Below are positions 43,881 to 54,467 of a stretch of 64,000 bases of DNA, piece after piece. This DNA comes from Devriesea agamarum (GTDB lineage Bacteria; Actinomycetota; Actinomycetes; Actinomycetales; Dermabacteraceae). How positions within the stretch are numbered: the first letter of the stretch is position 1; each line of letters starts with the position of its first letter. Made by a program: the position numbers and the translations under genes. The DNA lies in the NCBI RefSeq assembly GCF_900070355.1, contig NZ_LN849456.1, positions 2,738,238 through 2,802,237 of the forward strand, written 5' to 3'. Below the pieces are notes generated by a model. That model had not been told where the DNA came from. It made no database searches and saw only the letters and a list, made by a program, of their open reading frames with translations.

Positions 43881-45254
43881 GTGCCCCGTCCCACCGTTCA
43901 GAGCATGGGAGAAGAATTGCGTGAGGTCTACACCGCGCTTCTCGCCCGGGCGCCGGAAAACAAGATTGAACCGGACCTCACCCGAATCCGCCGCATTCTC
44001 GATCTGATGGGAAACCCGGAGCGCGCATACCGCACCGTGCATATCGCCGGGACCAACGGTAAAACCTCGACAGCACGGATCACCGAACGTATTTTGCGTC
44101 AGGCGGGTCTGCGCACCGGTCGTATGACCAGCCCTCACCTGCACTCGGTCACCGAGCGGGTAGCTGTTGACGGTAAACCGTTGCCTGAGGACGAGTTCGT
44201 GCAGGCCTACCGCGATATCGAACCATTCCTTGAGATCGTGGATGCGCAGTCCCTGCGTGAGGGCGGTCCGCGCATGACCTTTTTTGAGGTGCTGACCGCG
44301 CTGTCATTCCAAGCGCTGGCAAGTGCCCCCGTGGATGTCGCGGTGGTTGAGACTGGGCTCGGTGGCAGTTGGGACGCTACCAACGTCATTTCGCCCGACG
44401 CCGCAGTCATCACCTCGATCGGCTACGACCATCAGGAATATCTCGGCCACGACATCACCGATATCGCCGGTGAGAAAGCCGGCATCCTCACCGCCGACGC
44501 CCTGGGGATCATCGCTCATCAGGAACGTTCCGAAGCGCGCGAGGTGATCTTGGAACGGGCCGAAGAGATCGGTGCGACGCTCGCGCTCGAAGGCGACCAG
44601 ATCGTGGTGCTCTCTCGCGTTCCAGGTGTCGGAGGTCAGCAGATATCGGTCCAAGCGGTTGCAGGACGCTACGAAGACCTCTTCCTATCTCTGCTCGGTG
44701 AACACCAAGCGCACAACGCGCTGCTTGCCATTGCGGCGGCTGAGGCGGTGCTGACCGGCGGGGAACGGGAACTGGACCACGATCTATTGCGCGAGGCGCT
44801 CGCCGATGTCAGTTCGCCGGGCCGGGCCGAGGTGGTTCGGCAGTCGCCGACGATCCTGGTGGACGCCGCGCACAACCCCGACGGTGCCGCGGCACTGGTC
44901 GAGACCGTCCGGGAGAGTTTTCGATTCACCCACGTGGTGGGCGTGGTAGGCGTGCTCGAAGATAAAGACGCTGAGCAGATCCTCGCTGCGCTTGAGCCGC
45001 TGTGTGACGAGGTAGTGGTCACTCGCTCCTCATCGCCACGCGCGCTGCCCGCGGATGAACTGGCAGATATAGCCCGCGATGTGTTCGATGATGATGACCG
45101 GGTGGTCGAACGCCCGAGGTTGGACGATGCGATTCAAGCAGCTGTTGATCTCGCTGAGAGCCGCGCCGATGCTTTCGGTGGGGTGGTGTGCTGCGGTTCG
45201 GTGACGATCGCCGCTGAGGCGAGGGCGCTGCTGCGGCGGGAAGGAGACGAGTAA
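43881..45254 (+). CDS. folC: Folylpolyglutamate/dihydrofolate synthase
   Basis: 457 residues from GTG with AAGGAGG (43867-43873) upstream. The P-loop is HIAGTNGKTSTAR, the omega-loop region follows, and VDAAHNPDGAAALV is the second Mur-ligase motif. The enzyme adds glutamate to dihydropteroate and to folates using ATP. The TAA stop overlaps the ATG of the DUF4233 gene, as in most actinobacteria. Confidence 0.95.
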   Translation: MPRPTVQSMGEELREVYTALLARAPENKIEPDLTRIRRILDLMGNPERAYRTVHIAGTNGKTSTARITERILRQAGLRTGRMTSPHLHSVTERVAVDGKPLPEDEFVQAYRDIEPFLEIVDAQSLREGGPRMTFFEVLTALSFQALASAPVDVAVVETGLGGSWDATNVISPDAAVITSIGYDHQEYLGHDITDIAGEKAGILTADALGIIAHQERSEAREVILERAEEIGATLALEGDQIVVLSRVPGVGGQQISVQAVAGRYEDLFLSLLGEHQAHNALLAIAAAEAVLTGGERELDHDLLREALADVSSPGRAEVVRQSPTILVDAAHNPDGAAALVETVRESFRFTHVVGVVGVLEDKDAEQILAALEPLCDEVVVTRSSSPRALPADELADIARDVFDDDDRVVERPRLDDAIQAAVDLAESRADAFGGVVCCGSVTIAAEARALLRREGDE

Positions 45255-45664
45255 TGGGCAGAGTGCAGGAGCTTTTAACGCCGTCGCCGCGCAAGGGCGG
45301 TGCCCAGCGCATGTTCAGCGCGACGACCCTCATCTTGGAAGCATTCGTCGTCTTTTTTGCGATGCTGGTCGCCCACGGGTTGGATGAGGGAACCCGTCTG
45401 CTGTCCTGGACCCTCGGTGGAGTGCTGGCGGTGGCGCTACTGGTCGTCGCGGGCAGCTTGCGGGCCTGGTCGGGTTATCTCGCAGGGATTGTATTGCAGG
45501 TCGGAATCATTTCCATGGGAGCCTTTGTACCGATGATGTGGTGGATTGGCCTCGGGTTTGCAGTCCTTTATGTGTTCGGTTTGTTGAAAGGCCATCAGCT
45601 AGATCGCGAAAAGGACGAGGTTGACCGCAAGATCCTGGCTGAGCACGGCGCGGATGCCGGCTAA
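45254..45664 (+). CDS. DUF4233 membrane protein
   Basis: 136 residues, ATG overlapping the folC stop. Four hydrophobic segments (LILEAFVVFFAMLVAHGL; WTLGGVLAVALLVVAGSL; YLAGIVLQVGIISMGAFVP; MWWIGLGFAVLYVFGLL). This is the conserved actinobacterial family found between folC and ndk. Function unknown. Confidence 0.88.
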   Translation: MGRVQELLTPSPRKGGAQRMFSATTLILEAFVVFFAMLVAHGLDEGTRLLSWTLGGVLAVALLVVAGSLRAWSGYLAGIVLQVGIISMGAFVPMMWWIGLGFAVLYVFGLLKGHQLDREKDEVDRKILAEHGADAG

Positions 45665-45819
45665 GTCGGTGCGGACGTGAGCTAGGGGCTCGGGACGCCA
45701 GCTAGTGTGCTGCGCGATCCCGGTAGAGGTTCTCAACACGACCTGACAGGTTCTGGATGCGACGTCCGGCAGCAGGGGTAGCACTCTTAAAAGTCATAGT
45801 CAGCGGATAGGCTCTCGCC

Positions 45820-46242
45820 ATGAGTATTGAACGAACACTTGTCCTGGTTAAGCCCGACGGCGTGCAGCGCGGCCTCACCGGGGAGATCCTGCGCCGAATT
45901 GAAGCCAAGGGGTATCGACTTATTGCGTTGCAGCAGCGCACGGCGACCGAAGAAGAACTGCGCGCCCATTATGCCGAGCACGACGGTAAATCGTTTTTCC
46001 CATCGATGCTGGCCTTTATGTCCAGCGGTCCGGTGGTTGCAGCGGTTCTCGAGGGGGAGCGAGTGATCGCCGGGTTTAGGTCTTTGGCAGGGGCAACCGA
46101 TCCCACCGTCGCCGCCCCGGGAACAATTCGAGGTGATTTAGGGCGCGATTGGGGAACCGTTGAGATGCGCAATCTTGTGCACGGATCGGACGCCCCGGAA
46201 TCTGCCGCGCGTGAGATCAAGATTTGGTTTCCCGGGCTATGA
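45820..46242 (+). CDS. ndk: Nucleoside diphosphate kinase
   Basis: 140 residues. ERTLVLVKPDGVQRGL is the N-terminal signature, and RNLVHGSDAPESA carries the catalytic His-containing 'N-x-x-H-x-S/G-D' active-site motif. The enzyme balances NTP and dNTP pools by phosphotransfer. The third gene of the folC-DUF4233-ndk set, with its own 155-base upstream gap. Confidence 0.96.
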   Translation: MSIERTLVLVKPDGVQRGLTGEILRRIEAKGYRLIALQQRTATEEELRAHYAEHDGKSFFPSMLAFMSSGPVVAAVLEGERVIAGFRSLAGATDPTVAAPGTIRGDLGRDWGTVEMRNLVHGSDAPESAAREIKIWFPGL

Positions 46243-46368
46243 GCCGGTCCCCGATCACGGCGAGTAGTCACCCAGTACTGAGCTGGTTCATGCCGGCGCG
46301 GTGCGCGGTGCGCCCCACCTCCACAGCGGTGGCTTGGGTATTAGCGCATACCCACGGAGAATAGAGCT

Positions 46369-46599
46369 ATGGGTGCCGCAATTATCTTCGCCATCTTCTC
46401 GTTTATTCTGGCGCTAGCCGTGATGGCCTTTGTCGCTGTTCCGCATCTGAATAGTCCGCAGGCGCAGGAACGTCGGCGTCTTAAGCGTCAGCAGCAACTC
46501 CAAGTCAGCCGCACCCGGAGGACGAAACTGACAGCAGGCGATACCCCGCCTGCTTCAGATGCCACCCCACCCAATGGCCGGTCTCCCGAGGCCACCTGA
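46369..46599 (+). CDS. Small single-pass membrane protein
   Basis: 76 residues: an N-terminal transmembrane helix (IIFAIFSFILALAVMAFVAV) and a basic then Pro/Thr-rich cytoplasmic tail. The stop lies two bases before the mntH start, suggesting co-transcription. No family recognised. Confidence 0.6.
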   Translation: MGAAIIFAIFSFILALAVMAFVAVPHLNSPQAQERRRLKRQQQLQVSRTRRTKLTAGDTPPASDATPPNGRSPEAT

Positions 46600-46601
46600 G
46601 G

Positions 46602-47849
46602 ATGACCGAAACCGCAGCCCAGTCAGCGGTGGGCCGACGCCCCCTGCCGTTTCTCCTGGGCCCTGCGTTTGTTGCCGCGATCGCCTATGTCGATCCGGGA
46701 AACGTCGCAGCAAATATCACAGCAGGTGCCCTGTACGGTTATCTGCTGGTGTGGGTTTTAGTGGCCGCCAACCTGATGGCCGTGCTAGTCCAATATTTAT
46801 CAGCCAGTCTCGGCCTGGTGACAGGGCATTCGTTGCCGGAGTTGTTGGGGCAACGTTTATCTAAACCCTCGCGACTGCTGTTTTGGGGACAGGCCGAAAG
46901 TGTGGCGGCCGCGACCGACCTCGCAGAAATCATCGGCGGCGCGATCGCATTACAGATCCTGTTCGGCCTTCCGCTCGTGGTGGGAGGCGTGATTGTCGGT
47001 CTGGTATCGATGGCCCTGCTCGTGGTGCAGACCCGGCACGGACAGCGGTGGTTTGAACTGGTTATTGGTGCACTGCTCGTGGTGATTACGCTGGGATTCC
47101 TGTCGGCGCTGCTGGTCAGCAACGTGTCATGGGGAGCAGCTGCTCACGGCATGATTCCGCGCTTCAGTGGATCTGAGACGGTGCTCCTGGCGGCCAGTAT
47201 GCTCGGCGCTACCGTGATGCCCCATGCGATATACGCGCATTCAGCACTGGTGACCGACCGGCACGGCAGGCGGCGCAGCGCAGGGCTTACGCGCAGGTTG
47301 CTGCGCGCGACCCGCTGGGATGTCGGAGTATCCCTGCTGATCGCAGGCAGCGTGAACGTGGCGATGCTGCTCGTGGCAGCGGGAAGCCTCGCAGGAACGC
47401 CCGGCACGGACTCAATTGAGGGTGCCCATCGAGCGATCACCGCGGCGCTCGGCCCAGGTATCGGCATCGCATTCGGGGTCGGACTGCTGGCGTCGGGCCT
47501 GGCATCAACCTCGGTGGGATGCTACGCCGGCTCGGCCATTATGGGTGGTTTGCTGCATCGGCGCATTCCGATTGTGCTGCGTCGAGCCATCACCTTGGTG
47601 CCCGCCCTGGTTTTGCTCGGCATCGGTATTGATCCCACCTGGGCGCTGGTGGTCTCGCAGGTGGTGCTCAGCCTGGGGATACCCTTCGCCCTGATTCCCC
47701 TGGTGCGGATGCATTCTTCGCCTGAGCTGATGGGGGAGCACGTGGCAGGGCTTGGCCTGCGCACGGTGGCATGGATTGTGACTGGCCTTATCGTGGCACT
47801 GAATATCGCCCTGGTGGTACTGACGTTTTGGCCTGGTGCGGGTTCGTGA
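46602..47849 (+). CDS. mntH: NRAMP-family Mn(II)/Fe(II) transporter
   Basis: 415 residues with about eleven transmembrane helices. DPGNVAANITAGA in helix 1 is the metal-binding D-P-G-N motif, and MPHAIYAHSA in helix 6 gives the second (M-P-H). It imports divalent metal with protons. No Mn riboswitch or MntR-like box is evident upstream, where the short membrane protein gene abuts. A tandem repeat follows it. Confidence 0.93.
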   Translation: MTETAAQSAVGRRPLPFLLGPAFVAAIAYVDPGNVAANITAGALYGYLLVWVLVAANLMAVLVQYLSASLGLVTGHSLPELLGQRLSKPSRLLFWGQAESVAAATDLAEIIGGAIALQILFGLPLVVGGVIVGLVSMALLVVQTRHGQRWFELVIGALLVVITLGFLSALLVSNVSWGAAAHGMIPRFSGSETVLLAASMLGATVMPHAIYAHSALVTDRHGRRRSAGLTRRLLRATRWDVGVSLLIAGSVNVAMLLVAAGSLAGTPGTDSIEGAHRAITAALGPGIGIAFGVGLLASGLASTSVGCYAGSAIMGGLLHRRIPIVLRRAITLVPALVLLGIGIDPTWALVVSQVVLSLGIPFALIPLVRMHSSPELMGEHVAGLGLRTVAWIVTGLIVALNIALVVLTFWPGAGS

Positions 47850-47864
47850 ATGTGCGCTGCACTT

Positions 47865-47947
47865 GTGCGGTCATAATCAGGCGCCTAGCCGTGCACGGTC
47901 ATGATTAGGCGTCTAGCCCGTGCACGGTCATGATCAGGCGCCAGCCC
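47865..47947. repeat. Three tandem copies of a 26-29-bp unit
   Basis: Copies start GTGCGGTCATAATCAGG (47865), GTGCACGGTCATGATTAGG (47891) and GTGCACGGTCATGATCAGG (47920). Each carries a TCATGA-type and a GGCGCC-type palindromic core. The region lies between mntH and ftsY. Confidence 0.75.
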
Positions 47948-48105
47948 TTATGCGCGTGATCGAGCCCGAGCTCGGCACAGGTTCGTCAGCACATCCCACA
48001 CCGGGAAAGGATCTAAATTCGGTTCAGCCCCGTACACTGTCCGGGTGGTGCGGCTGACGACCGCCTGCCCGACTTTGCCCCCATTCTTGTGCCCGGAGGT
48101 ACGAC

Positions 48106-49545
48106 GTGGATCCTAATGACATCCTCACTATCGTGGCTGCCGTCGGCGGCAGCTTGGTGGTTCTCGGCGGTGGTGCGTGGGCCCTTCTGCGCCCCCGACG
48201 CCGTCAGGACGAGGATCACAGCACCGACGCTGACACACAGGAGACACCACGGCCAGCACGTGCTGACCGTCCGGCCAAACCAACCTGGGGCGACACGCTC
48301 ACTGCCGCGAAGACGCCCCCCGAAGCGCCAGCGCCATCGGCGCCCACCACGTCGGACGATAACCAGCCGGTAGACGAGCCCGCGGCTGAACAGACTGAGG
48401 ATGTAGACGGCACGGATGCCGCAGCCGAGGCCCCCACGCAGGTAGCCGATGAGGCCGCAACCCCGGCTCCTGAACGCTCCACGACTCCAGCGGGCGAAGC
48501 CGCACCCGCCCACATCGAACAGGTTGATGACACACCGAGCCCCGCAACCCCGCAGGCAGAGGACACGGTTGACCACGCCGCACCGGAGACCGAAACCCCT
48601 GAACCGGCGGCCGACCGCATGGTTCGACTGCGCTCGCGCCTGGCACGGTCGGGCACTATCGGACGCGGTCTGCTGAATCTTCTGTCTCGCGGAAAAATTG
48701 ATGAGAACACGTGGGACGAGGTGGAAGAAACACTGCTGCTGGCAGACCTCGGCCCCGACGCCACCGACGAGTTAATGGGTAATCTGCGTCAGCGTTTGAA
48801 GATCATCGGCGGCGACAGCCCAGAAGCTGTGCGCGAAGTTCTCCGTGACGAACTAGTTAAGCTCGTCGATCCCAACCTCGATCGGCGACTGGCCGCCACC
48901 CGGCTCACCTTAGATGACGGCAGCACCGTGCCATCGGTTGCGTTGATGGTCGGAGTCAACGGCACCGGCAAAACGACAACGGTTGGCAAACTGGCGCGAG
49001 TTCTGGTCTCCGAAGGGCGCACGGTCGTACTGGGCGCTGCCGATACGTTCCGGGCCGCTGCTGCTGATCAGCTCGCCACCTGGGGTGCGCGAGTCGGTGT
49101 CGAGACGGTCCGGTCTGACCGGGACGGCGCCGACCCGGCTGCGGTCGCCTTTGACGCGGTACGTCGAGGCGTCGAATCTGAGGTCGATGTGGTTTTGATC
49201 GACACTGCGGGTCGTCTGCAAAACAAAAAGGGCCTGATGGATGAGCTCGGCAAGGTGCGCCGTGTCGCAGGGAAAGCCCTCGGCGCCGGGGATATTCAAG
49301 AAGTTCTGCTCGTACTCGATGCGACGACCGGCCAGAACGGTATGCAGCAGGCCCGGGTTTTCTCCGAGGTTGTGGACGTCACCGGCATTGTGCTGACCAA
49401 ACTCGATGGGACAGCTAAAGGCGGCATCGTGGTCAATGTGCAGCGTGAACTCGGAGTTCCAGTCAAAATGGTGGGCCTTGGGGAAGGCGTTGATGACTTA
49501 GCGCCGTTTGATCCCTACGGCTTCGTTGACGCTCTGCTCGACTAA
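48106..49545 (+). CDS. ftsY: Signal recognition particle receptor FtsY
   Basis: 479 residues from GTG with GGAGG (48095-48099). A short N-terminal membrane helix ([23 protein letters not shown]) is followed by an acidic, Ala/Pro/Thr-rich stretch of about 150 residues. The NG domain has G1 [15 protein letters not shown] and [10 protein letters not shown]. The receptor docks Ffh-ribosome complexes at the membrane. Its partner ffh follows directly. Confidence 0.96.
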   Translation: MDPNDILTIVAAVGGSLVVLGGGAWALLRPRRRQDEDHSTDADTQETPRPARADRPAKPTWGDTLTAAKTPPEAPAPSAPTTSDDNQPVDEPAAEQTEDVDGTDAAAEAPTQVADEAATPAPERSTTPAGEAAPAHIEQVDDTPSPATPQAEDTVDHAAPETETPEPAADRMVRLRSRLARSGTIGRGLLNLLSRGKIDENTWDEVEETLLLADLGPDATDELMGNLRQRLKIIGGDSPEAVREVLRDELVKLVDPNLDRRLAATRLTLDDGSTVPSVALMVGVNGTGKTTTVGKLARVLVSEGRTVVLGAADTFRAAAADQLATWGARVGVETVRSDRDGADPAAVAFDAVRRGVESEVDVVLIDTAGRLQNKKGLMDELGKVRRVAGKALGAGDIQEVLLVLDATTGQNGMQQARVFSEVVDVTGIVLTKLDGTAKGGIVVNVQRELGVPVKMVGLGEGVDDLAPFDPYGFVDALLD

Positions 49546-49686
49546 ATCCCACCAGCTGAGGCCGCGCCTGGTGAATCGGCACCGCATTGCAGGGCCCGAA
49601 CAGCCCCGGTGATATGCCGCTGACAAGGCGGGTAAGCTGATAAAGCGCTCTGGCCTGCTGCCACCGACCCGAAGGACCATTGACTC

Positions 49687-51252
49687 GTGTTCAATAACCT
49701 CTCCGACCGTATTACCGCTTCGCTCAAAGGCCTACGCGGGCACGGCCGACTTTCTGAAGCTGACGTCGATAAGACAATCCGTGAGATTCGGCGGGCGTTG
49801 CTCGATGCTGACGTTGCCGTATCTGTCGTCCGTGACTTCGCCGGGCGCGTACGTGAACGAGCCCTGTCCGAAGAGGTCTCGAAGGCGCTGAACCCAGCCC
49901 AGCAGGTTGTCAAGATCGTGCACGCGGAGCTGGTGGATGTGCTCGGCGGAGCGACAGGCCAGTTGACGTTCGCGAAGAACCCCCCGACGGTGATTATGCT
50001 GGCGGGTCTTCAGGGCGCGGGTAAAACCACGTTGGCGGGCAAGCTCGCCAAGTGGATGAAAGACGAGGGGCATACCCCGCTGCTGGTCGCATCCGACCTT
50101 CAACGCCCGAACGCCGTCAACCAGCTGCAAATCGTTGGGGAACGGGCAGGTGTCCCGGTCTATGCACCCGAGCCCGGAAATGGCGTCGGCGACCCGGTCG
50201 CGGTGGCGATGAACGGTGTGACCACTGCTAAGTCCCAGCAGCACGACGTGGTGATCGTCGATACTGCTGGTCGCCTCGGTATTGATGAAGCGATGATGCA
50301 GCAGGCGCGAGACATTCGCGATGCGGTGAACCCGGACGAAACCCTGTTCGTGGTCGATGCGATGATCGGCCAGGACGCCGCCCGAGTGGCTGAGGCGTTT
50401 CGCGACGGAGTCGGCTTCACCGGGGTCGTGCTATCTAAGCTCGACGGCGACGCCAGAGGTGGTGCTGCGCTGTCCATCACCGGGGTGACGCAGCGGCCGA
50501 TCCTGTTTGCGTCGACTGGTGAACAGCTCACCGACTTTGAACGTTTCCACCCTGACCGGATGGCAAACCGCATCCTGGATATGGGTGACGTCCTGACCCT
50601 GATCGAACAGGCCGAAAAGGCTTTCGATCAGCGTGAAGCCGAGAAGATGGCCAAAAAGCTGGCCAGCGATGAAGACTTCACACTCGACGATTTCCTGGCT
50701 CAGATGCAGCAGCTGAAGAACATGGGATCGTTGAAAAAGATGCTCGGGATGCTGCCGGGCGCTGCCCAATTCCGCGATCAGCTCGATAATTTCGATGAAC
50801 GCGAGATCACCCGAATCGAAGCGATTATCCGGTCGATGACTCCTGCTGAACGGCAGGATCCGAAGCTGATTAATGGTTCCCGCAGGGCCAGGATTGCTAA
50901 GGGGTCAGGCACGACCGTTCCTGAAATTAACCAGCTCTTGGAACGCTTTAAACAGGCTCAGCAGATGATGCGGTCGATGAAGCGAGGCATGGGCGGCGGA
51001 ATGCCTGCGCTGCCGGGGATGCCTGGTATGGGGATGGGGAAGAAGTCGCGTGGAAAATCCGCTGCGGCGAAGAAAGGCAAGAAGTCCAAGTCGGGTAACC
51101 CTGCGAAGCGTGCAGCTGAAGAACGGGCAGCCCGTGAGAAAGCGGCGCAGGCCCCTGCCGGTGCCGCCTTTGGACTCGGCCAGGTTCCTCCGAACGGCAC
51201 CGAGGACATCGAAATTCCCGAGGAACTACAGAAGATGTTCGGGAAGAAATAA
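49687..51252 (+). CDS. ffh: Signal recognition particle protein Ffh
   Basis: 521 residues from GTG with GAAGGA about ten bases upstream. NG GTPase domain: GLQGAGKTT, DTAGR, SKLDGDARGG. The Met-rich M domain that binds 4.5S RNA and signal peptides follows (QMMRSMKRGMGGGMPALPGMPGMGMG). A Lys/Ala-rich tail ends the protein. Confidence 0.97.
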   Translation: MFNNLSDRITASLKGLRGHGRLSEADVDKTIREIRRALLDADVAVSVVRDFAGRVRERALSEEVSKALNPAQQVVKIVHAELVDVLGGATGQLTFAKNPPTVIMLAGLQGAGKTTLAGKLAKWMKDEGHTPLLVASDLQRPNAVNQLQIVGERAGVPVYAPEPGNGVGDPVAVAMNGVTTAKSQQHDVVIVDTAGRLGIDEAMMQQARDIRDAVNPDETLFVVDAMIGQDAARVAEAFRDGVGFTGVVLSKLDGDARGGAALSITGVTQRPILFASTGEQLTDFERFHPDRMANRILDMGDVLTLIEQAEKAFDQREAEKMAKKLASDEDFTLDDFLAQMQQLKNMGSLKKMLGMLPGAAQFRDQLDNFDEREITRIEAIIRSMTPAERQDPKLINGSRRARIAKGSGTTVPEINQLLERFKQAQQMMRSMKRGMGGGMPALPGMPGMGMGKKSRGKSAAAKKGKKSKSGNPAKRAAEERAAREKAAQAPAGAAFGLGQVPPNGTEDIEIPEELQKMFGKK

Positions 51253-51359
51253 ACCGATCGCCGAGAGTCGTGCCCGACGACGCCTCGCTGACACGAGCAC
51301 GGCACGGGTACTCCAACGGTAGGGCACATCCAGATGGCTGAGCAGGTGGGAAGAGAGCA

Positions 51360-52649
51360 GTGACCACGGCTGATTCAATGAGTCGGATCGATGATCCCAT
51401 CTGGCATCTGACCGGACCTATTTTGGTAGCTCGCGACCGAATCGAATCCGAGGCATGGGTCGTTAATGGTCGCATCACCTACCGCAAGCCCGAGCAGGAA
51501 CTGCACGGCCGCGACCCGGTCGATCTCGACGGGTTCGTTCTTCCGGGCCTGGCTGATCTGCACTGCCACATTGGAATTGGCGACGCGGGCGGCGTGGTCA
51601 GTCTGGAGGAAGCCCGGGCGCAGGCCATTACGGACCGCGATACCGGGGTTCTTTTGATCCGTGACGCGGGCTCTCTGTTGGATACCAGGTCGTTACAGGA
51701 CCGCGGCGGGCAGGGCGCCGGCCTGCCCCGGATTGTGCGGTGTGGCCGCCATATTGCGCGCACTCGCCGTTATTTAATCGGGTACGCCGATGAAGTGGAA
51801 CCGGATGCTCTGGCCGATACTTGCGCCCGTGAATTGCAGCGGTCGGATGGATGGGTGAAGGTTGTGGCGGACTGGATTGACCGGGACCTAGGTGACCTCG
51901 CGCCGACATTTGAAGCCGACGATTTTGCGGCCGCCGCCGCTCGTGTCCATGCGGCGGGCGGGCACATCACGGCCCACACCTTTGCTGAGGACACGCTGCC
52001 GATGCTGTTAGATGCCGGGTTTGACTGTCTGGAACACGCGAGTGGACTGAACGATGACACCATCGACCGGGTAGCTGCCGCCCGGGTTCCTGTGGTCACG
52101 ACTTTGGTTAACGTCGGTGAGTTCACCACGTATGCGGCACAAGGTGAACGGAAGTTTCCCGCTTACGCCGCCCATATGCGAGCTCTTCACGCTGCCCGAT
52201 ATGAACGCACCGCTGCCGCACATGAAGCGGGTATTCAGTTGCTGCTTGGAACCGATTCGGGTGGGGTGCTTGGACACGGGATTGTGCACGACGAGATGGC
52301 GGAGCTAAAAAAGGTGGGTCTGAGCGACGTTGACGTGCTTCAAGCTGCATGTTGGGGGCCCGCACAGTTTCTCGGGGCGGATACGGGCACGGCTGAGCGC
52401 AAGGTCCAGCCGGATCGCGAGGTCCAGGACCACGGCGAGCAGCCGGATTGGGGCATCAATACGGCAGGCTGCAGCGTCCAGCCGGGTAGTGATGCCGCTG
52501 CTCGCTGGAATGCAGAACCGTTCGGACTCGGTGAAGGCGCTATCGCTGACCTTTTGGTGATGGACCAGGACCCGCGCAGCGACGTGCGGGCGTTGAAAGA
52601 TCTGAGTGCTGTTCTCATCGGTGGACGCAGGGTAAGCCCCGGCTCATGA
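51360..52649 (+). CDS. Amidohydrolase (imidazolonepropionase/prolidase-like)
   Basis: 429 residues from GTG at 51360. GLADLHCHIG supplies the H-x-H metal pair (H68, H70), later His lie in HITAHTFAED and CLEHASG, and LLGTDSGG carries the catalytic Asp. The fold is a metal-dependent TIM barrel, and the overall pattern is nearest to imidazolonepropionase-related or Xaa-Pro dipeptidase-like amidohydrolases. Substrate unknown. Residues about 342-385 (ERKVQPDREVQDHGEQPDWG...) are a repeat-rich insert not expected in the family. Confidence 0.82.
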   Translation: MTTADSMSRIDDPIWHLTGPILVARDRIESEAWVVNGRITYRKPEQELHGRDPVDLDGFVLPGLADLHCHIGIGDAGGVVSLEEARAQAITDRDTGVLLIRDAGSLLDTRSLQDRGGQGAGLPRIVRCGRHIARTRRYLIGYADEVEPDALADTCARELQRSDGWVKVVADWIDRDLGDLAPTFEADDFAAAAARVHAAGGHITAHTFAEDTLPMLLDAGFDCLEHASGLNDDTIDRVAAARVPVVTTLVNVGEFTTYAAQGERKFPAYAAHMRALHAARYERTAAAHEAGIQLLLGTDSGGVLGHGIVHDEMAELKKVGLSDVDVLQAACWGPAQFLGADTGTAERKVQPDREVQDHGEQPDWGINTAGCSVQPGSDAAARWNAEPFGLGEGAIADLLVMDQDPRSDVRALKDLSAVLIGGRRVSPGS

Positions 52650-52901
52650 GGCCGCTCGCCGTGGGGATAGCGGCGCTGGCTAAGGGGGATAGCAGAGTAA
52701 GGTCTGCCACATCGAGGTGGTGAGCCGATTCAGCTCTGGTCGCAGCCCGGACGCTCTGGCATAATTTCCCATTGTCTGCGCCCATCACGGCCCTCTACCT
52801 TCGATGCGGCGCAACCCCGTCGAGGAGCGCACCCCCGGCATCACCCCACAGGGTGGCGTGGCACCTCACCGACAAGACGCATATAAGGAGAGTCCACACC
52901 C

Positions 52902-53357
52902 GTGGCCGTTAAGATTCGCCTGAAGCGCATGGGCAAGATCCGTGCACCGTTCTACCGCATCGTCGTCGCCGATTCCCGCAAGAAGCGCGATGGCGCCGTG
53001 ATCGAAGAGATCGGCAAGTACCATCCCACCGAAGAGCCCTCGTTCATCGAGGTGAAGTCTGAGCGCGCTCAGTACTGGCTCGGCGTGGGCGCCCAGCCCA
53101 CCGAGCAGGTTGCCGCGATCCTGAAGATCACCGGTGACTGGCAGAAGTTCAAGGGCGAGGAGGGCACCGAAGGTTCCCTGAAGACCAAGGCACCTAAGCA
53201 GGACGTCAAGGAACTTATCGCAGAAGCTGACAAGGCTGCCGCTGAGAAGCGCGCGGGTGCTCAGAAGGCCAAGTCCGCCTCGGAGGTCGGTGAAGAAGCT
53301 CCGGCTGAGGGCGAGACCACCGCGGAGGCCGAGGAGTCGGCCTCGAGCGAGTCCTGA
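52902..53357 (+). CDS. rpsP: 30S ribosomal protein bS16
   Basis: 151 residues from GTG, AAGGAG upstream. [20 protein letters not shown] is the bS16 start. The ordinary domain ends near residue 85; the remaining Lys/Ala/Glu-rich tail is common in actinobacteria. It heads the rpsP-KH-rimM-trmD-rplS translation group. Confidence 0.96.
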   Translation: MAVKIRLKRMGKIRAPFYRIVVADSRKKRDGAVIEEIGKYHPTEEPSFIEVKSERAQYWLGVGAQPTEQVAAILKITGDWQKFKGEEGTEGSLKTKAPKQDVKELIAEADKAAAEKRAGAQKAKSASEVGEEAPAEGETTAEAEESASSES

Positions 53358-53359
53358 CC

Positions 53360-53602
53360 ATGAGTGCCTGCGCCGAAGCCCTCGAACATCTCGTGCGAGG
53401 CATCGTCGATCATCCGGATGATGTTCGCGTCAAGGAAAAGAACCCGCGACGTGGGCCCTTGCTGGAAGTCCGGGTGCATCCTGAGGATCTCGGCCGGGTC
53501 ATCGGCCGTGCCGGTCGCACAGCTCGCGCATTGCGCACTGTGACCACCGCTCTGTCCGATGAGGACGTGCGGGTCGATATCGTCGACGTCGACCGGCGCT
53601 GA
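53360..53602 (+). CDS. khpA: KH-domain RNA-binding protein
   Basis: 80 residues, starting two bases after rpsP. GRVIGRAGRTARALRT contains the KH G-x-x-G loop. The KhpA-like proteins bind RNA and are usually encoded between rpsP and rimM. Confidence 0.9.
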   Translation: MSACAEALEHLVRGIVDHPDDVRVKEKNPRRGPLLEVRVHPEDLGRVIGRAGRTARALRTVTTALSDEDVRVDIVDVDRR

Positions 53603-53741
53603 TATAGGCATCCCGGTTTGGGACCGTGCCACATGTGGTCGTCCCGGACCCATTGAAGGCGGCATCGTGCACGAGTGCGGTGCCGCCTTTGACGTTCTCT
53701 GACAGATAGACCAGATACCCGCATCCCGGACGAGGAACACC

Positions 53742-54467
53742 ATGAACACACTTGAGGTCATCGTCGCCACCATTGGAAAGGCCCACGGTTTGCGCGGTGA
53801 GGTCGCGCTGATCTTGCGCACGGATCAGCCGGAGGTACGCCTCGCACCCGGAATGACGTTCCCGCTTCCGGGAGGGGCCGATATCGCCTCTGCCGGGTCC
53901 GGGTCTGTTCACCGTCGTGACCTTACGGAGCTCACGATCGCTTCAACGCGAGTGCAGGCCGGGCGCTGGTACGCAAAATTTGAGGAGGTCACTGACAGGA
54001 CCACCGCAGAGAGCTTGAGAGGGGTCGAGCTCGTCATCGAGGTGGATCCCGATGAGGAGACAGAAGACGACCCTGAAGCCTGGTATCCCACGCAGCTGAA
54101 GGGGCTTGCGGTCGAGGATATGGCCGGTCGCGCATTGGGGCGCGTGGCTGACCTGGAGCACTATCCTGCGCAAGACGTTCTGATCGTGGCGACACCGTCG
54201 GGTGAGCGGGTCATGCTTCCTTTCGTTTCCCAGCTGGTTCCCGAGGTAGACGTGGAGCAGGGCAAGGTGATTGCTGACCCGCCCGGCGGGCTCTTCCCGC
54301 ACCTGGAGATGGGTGATAGCGCCGCTGAGTCGGGGGGCGCGCCCGAGTCGGATGCCCTTGAGCCGGGCCGCGCTGCCGAGTCGGTCGGTCCCGATGAATC
54401 GGACGCCCCAGAACTGGACGGTGACGCCTTTACCAGTCACATCACGAACGAGGGCAAAGCGTCGTGA
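53742..54467 (+). CDS. rimM: 16S rRNA processing protein RimM
   Basis: 241 residues. [18 protein letters not shown] is the RimM N-terminus, and [21 protein letters not shown] begins the PRC-barrel half. It helps 30S maturation around uS19. The last about 50 residues (repeated E-S-D/G-A-P motifs) are an acidic extension absent from most RimM. The stop overlaps the trmD start. Confidence 0.94.
   Translation: MNTLEVIVATIGKAHGLRGEVALILRTDQPEVRLAPGMTFPLPGGADIASAGSGSVHRRDLTELTIASTRVQAGRWYAKFEEVTDRTTAESLRGVELVIEVDPDEETEDDPEAWYPTQLKGLAVEDMAGRALGRVADLEHYPAQDVLIVATPSGERVMLPFVSQLVPEVDVEQGKVIADPPGGLFPHLEMGDSAAESGGAPESDALEPGRAAESVGPDESDAPELDGDAFTSHITNEGKAS

Noticed and set aside
45702..45797. 31-codon minus-strand frame between DUF4233 and ndk
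   Set aside because: Protein-like ending but no Shine-Dalgarno site and no visible family; too short to support.
47865..47947. CRISPR array
   Set aside because: Units abut directly without unique spacers, are imperfect, and no cas genes are present.
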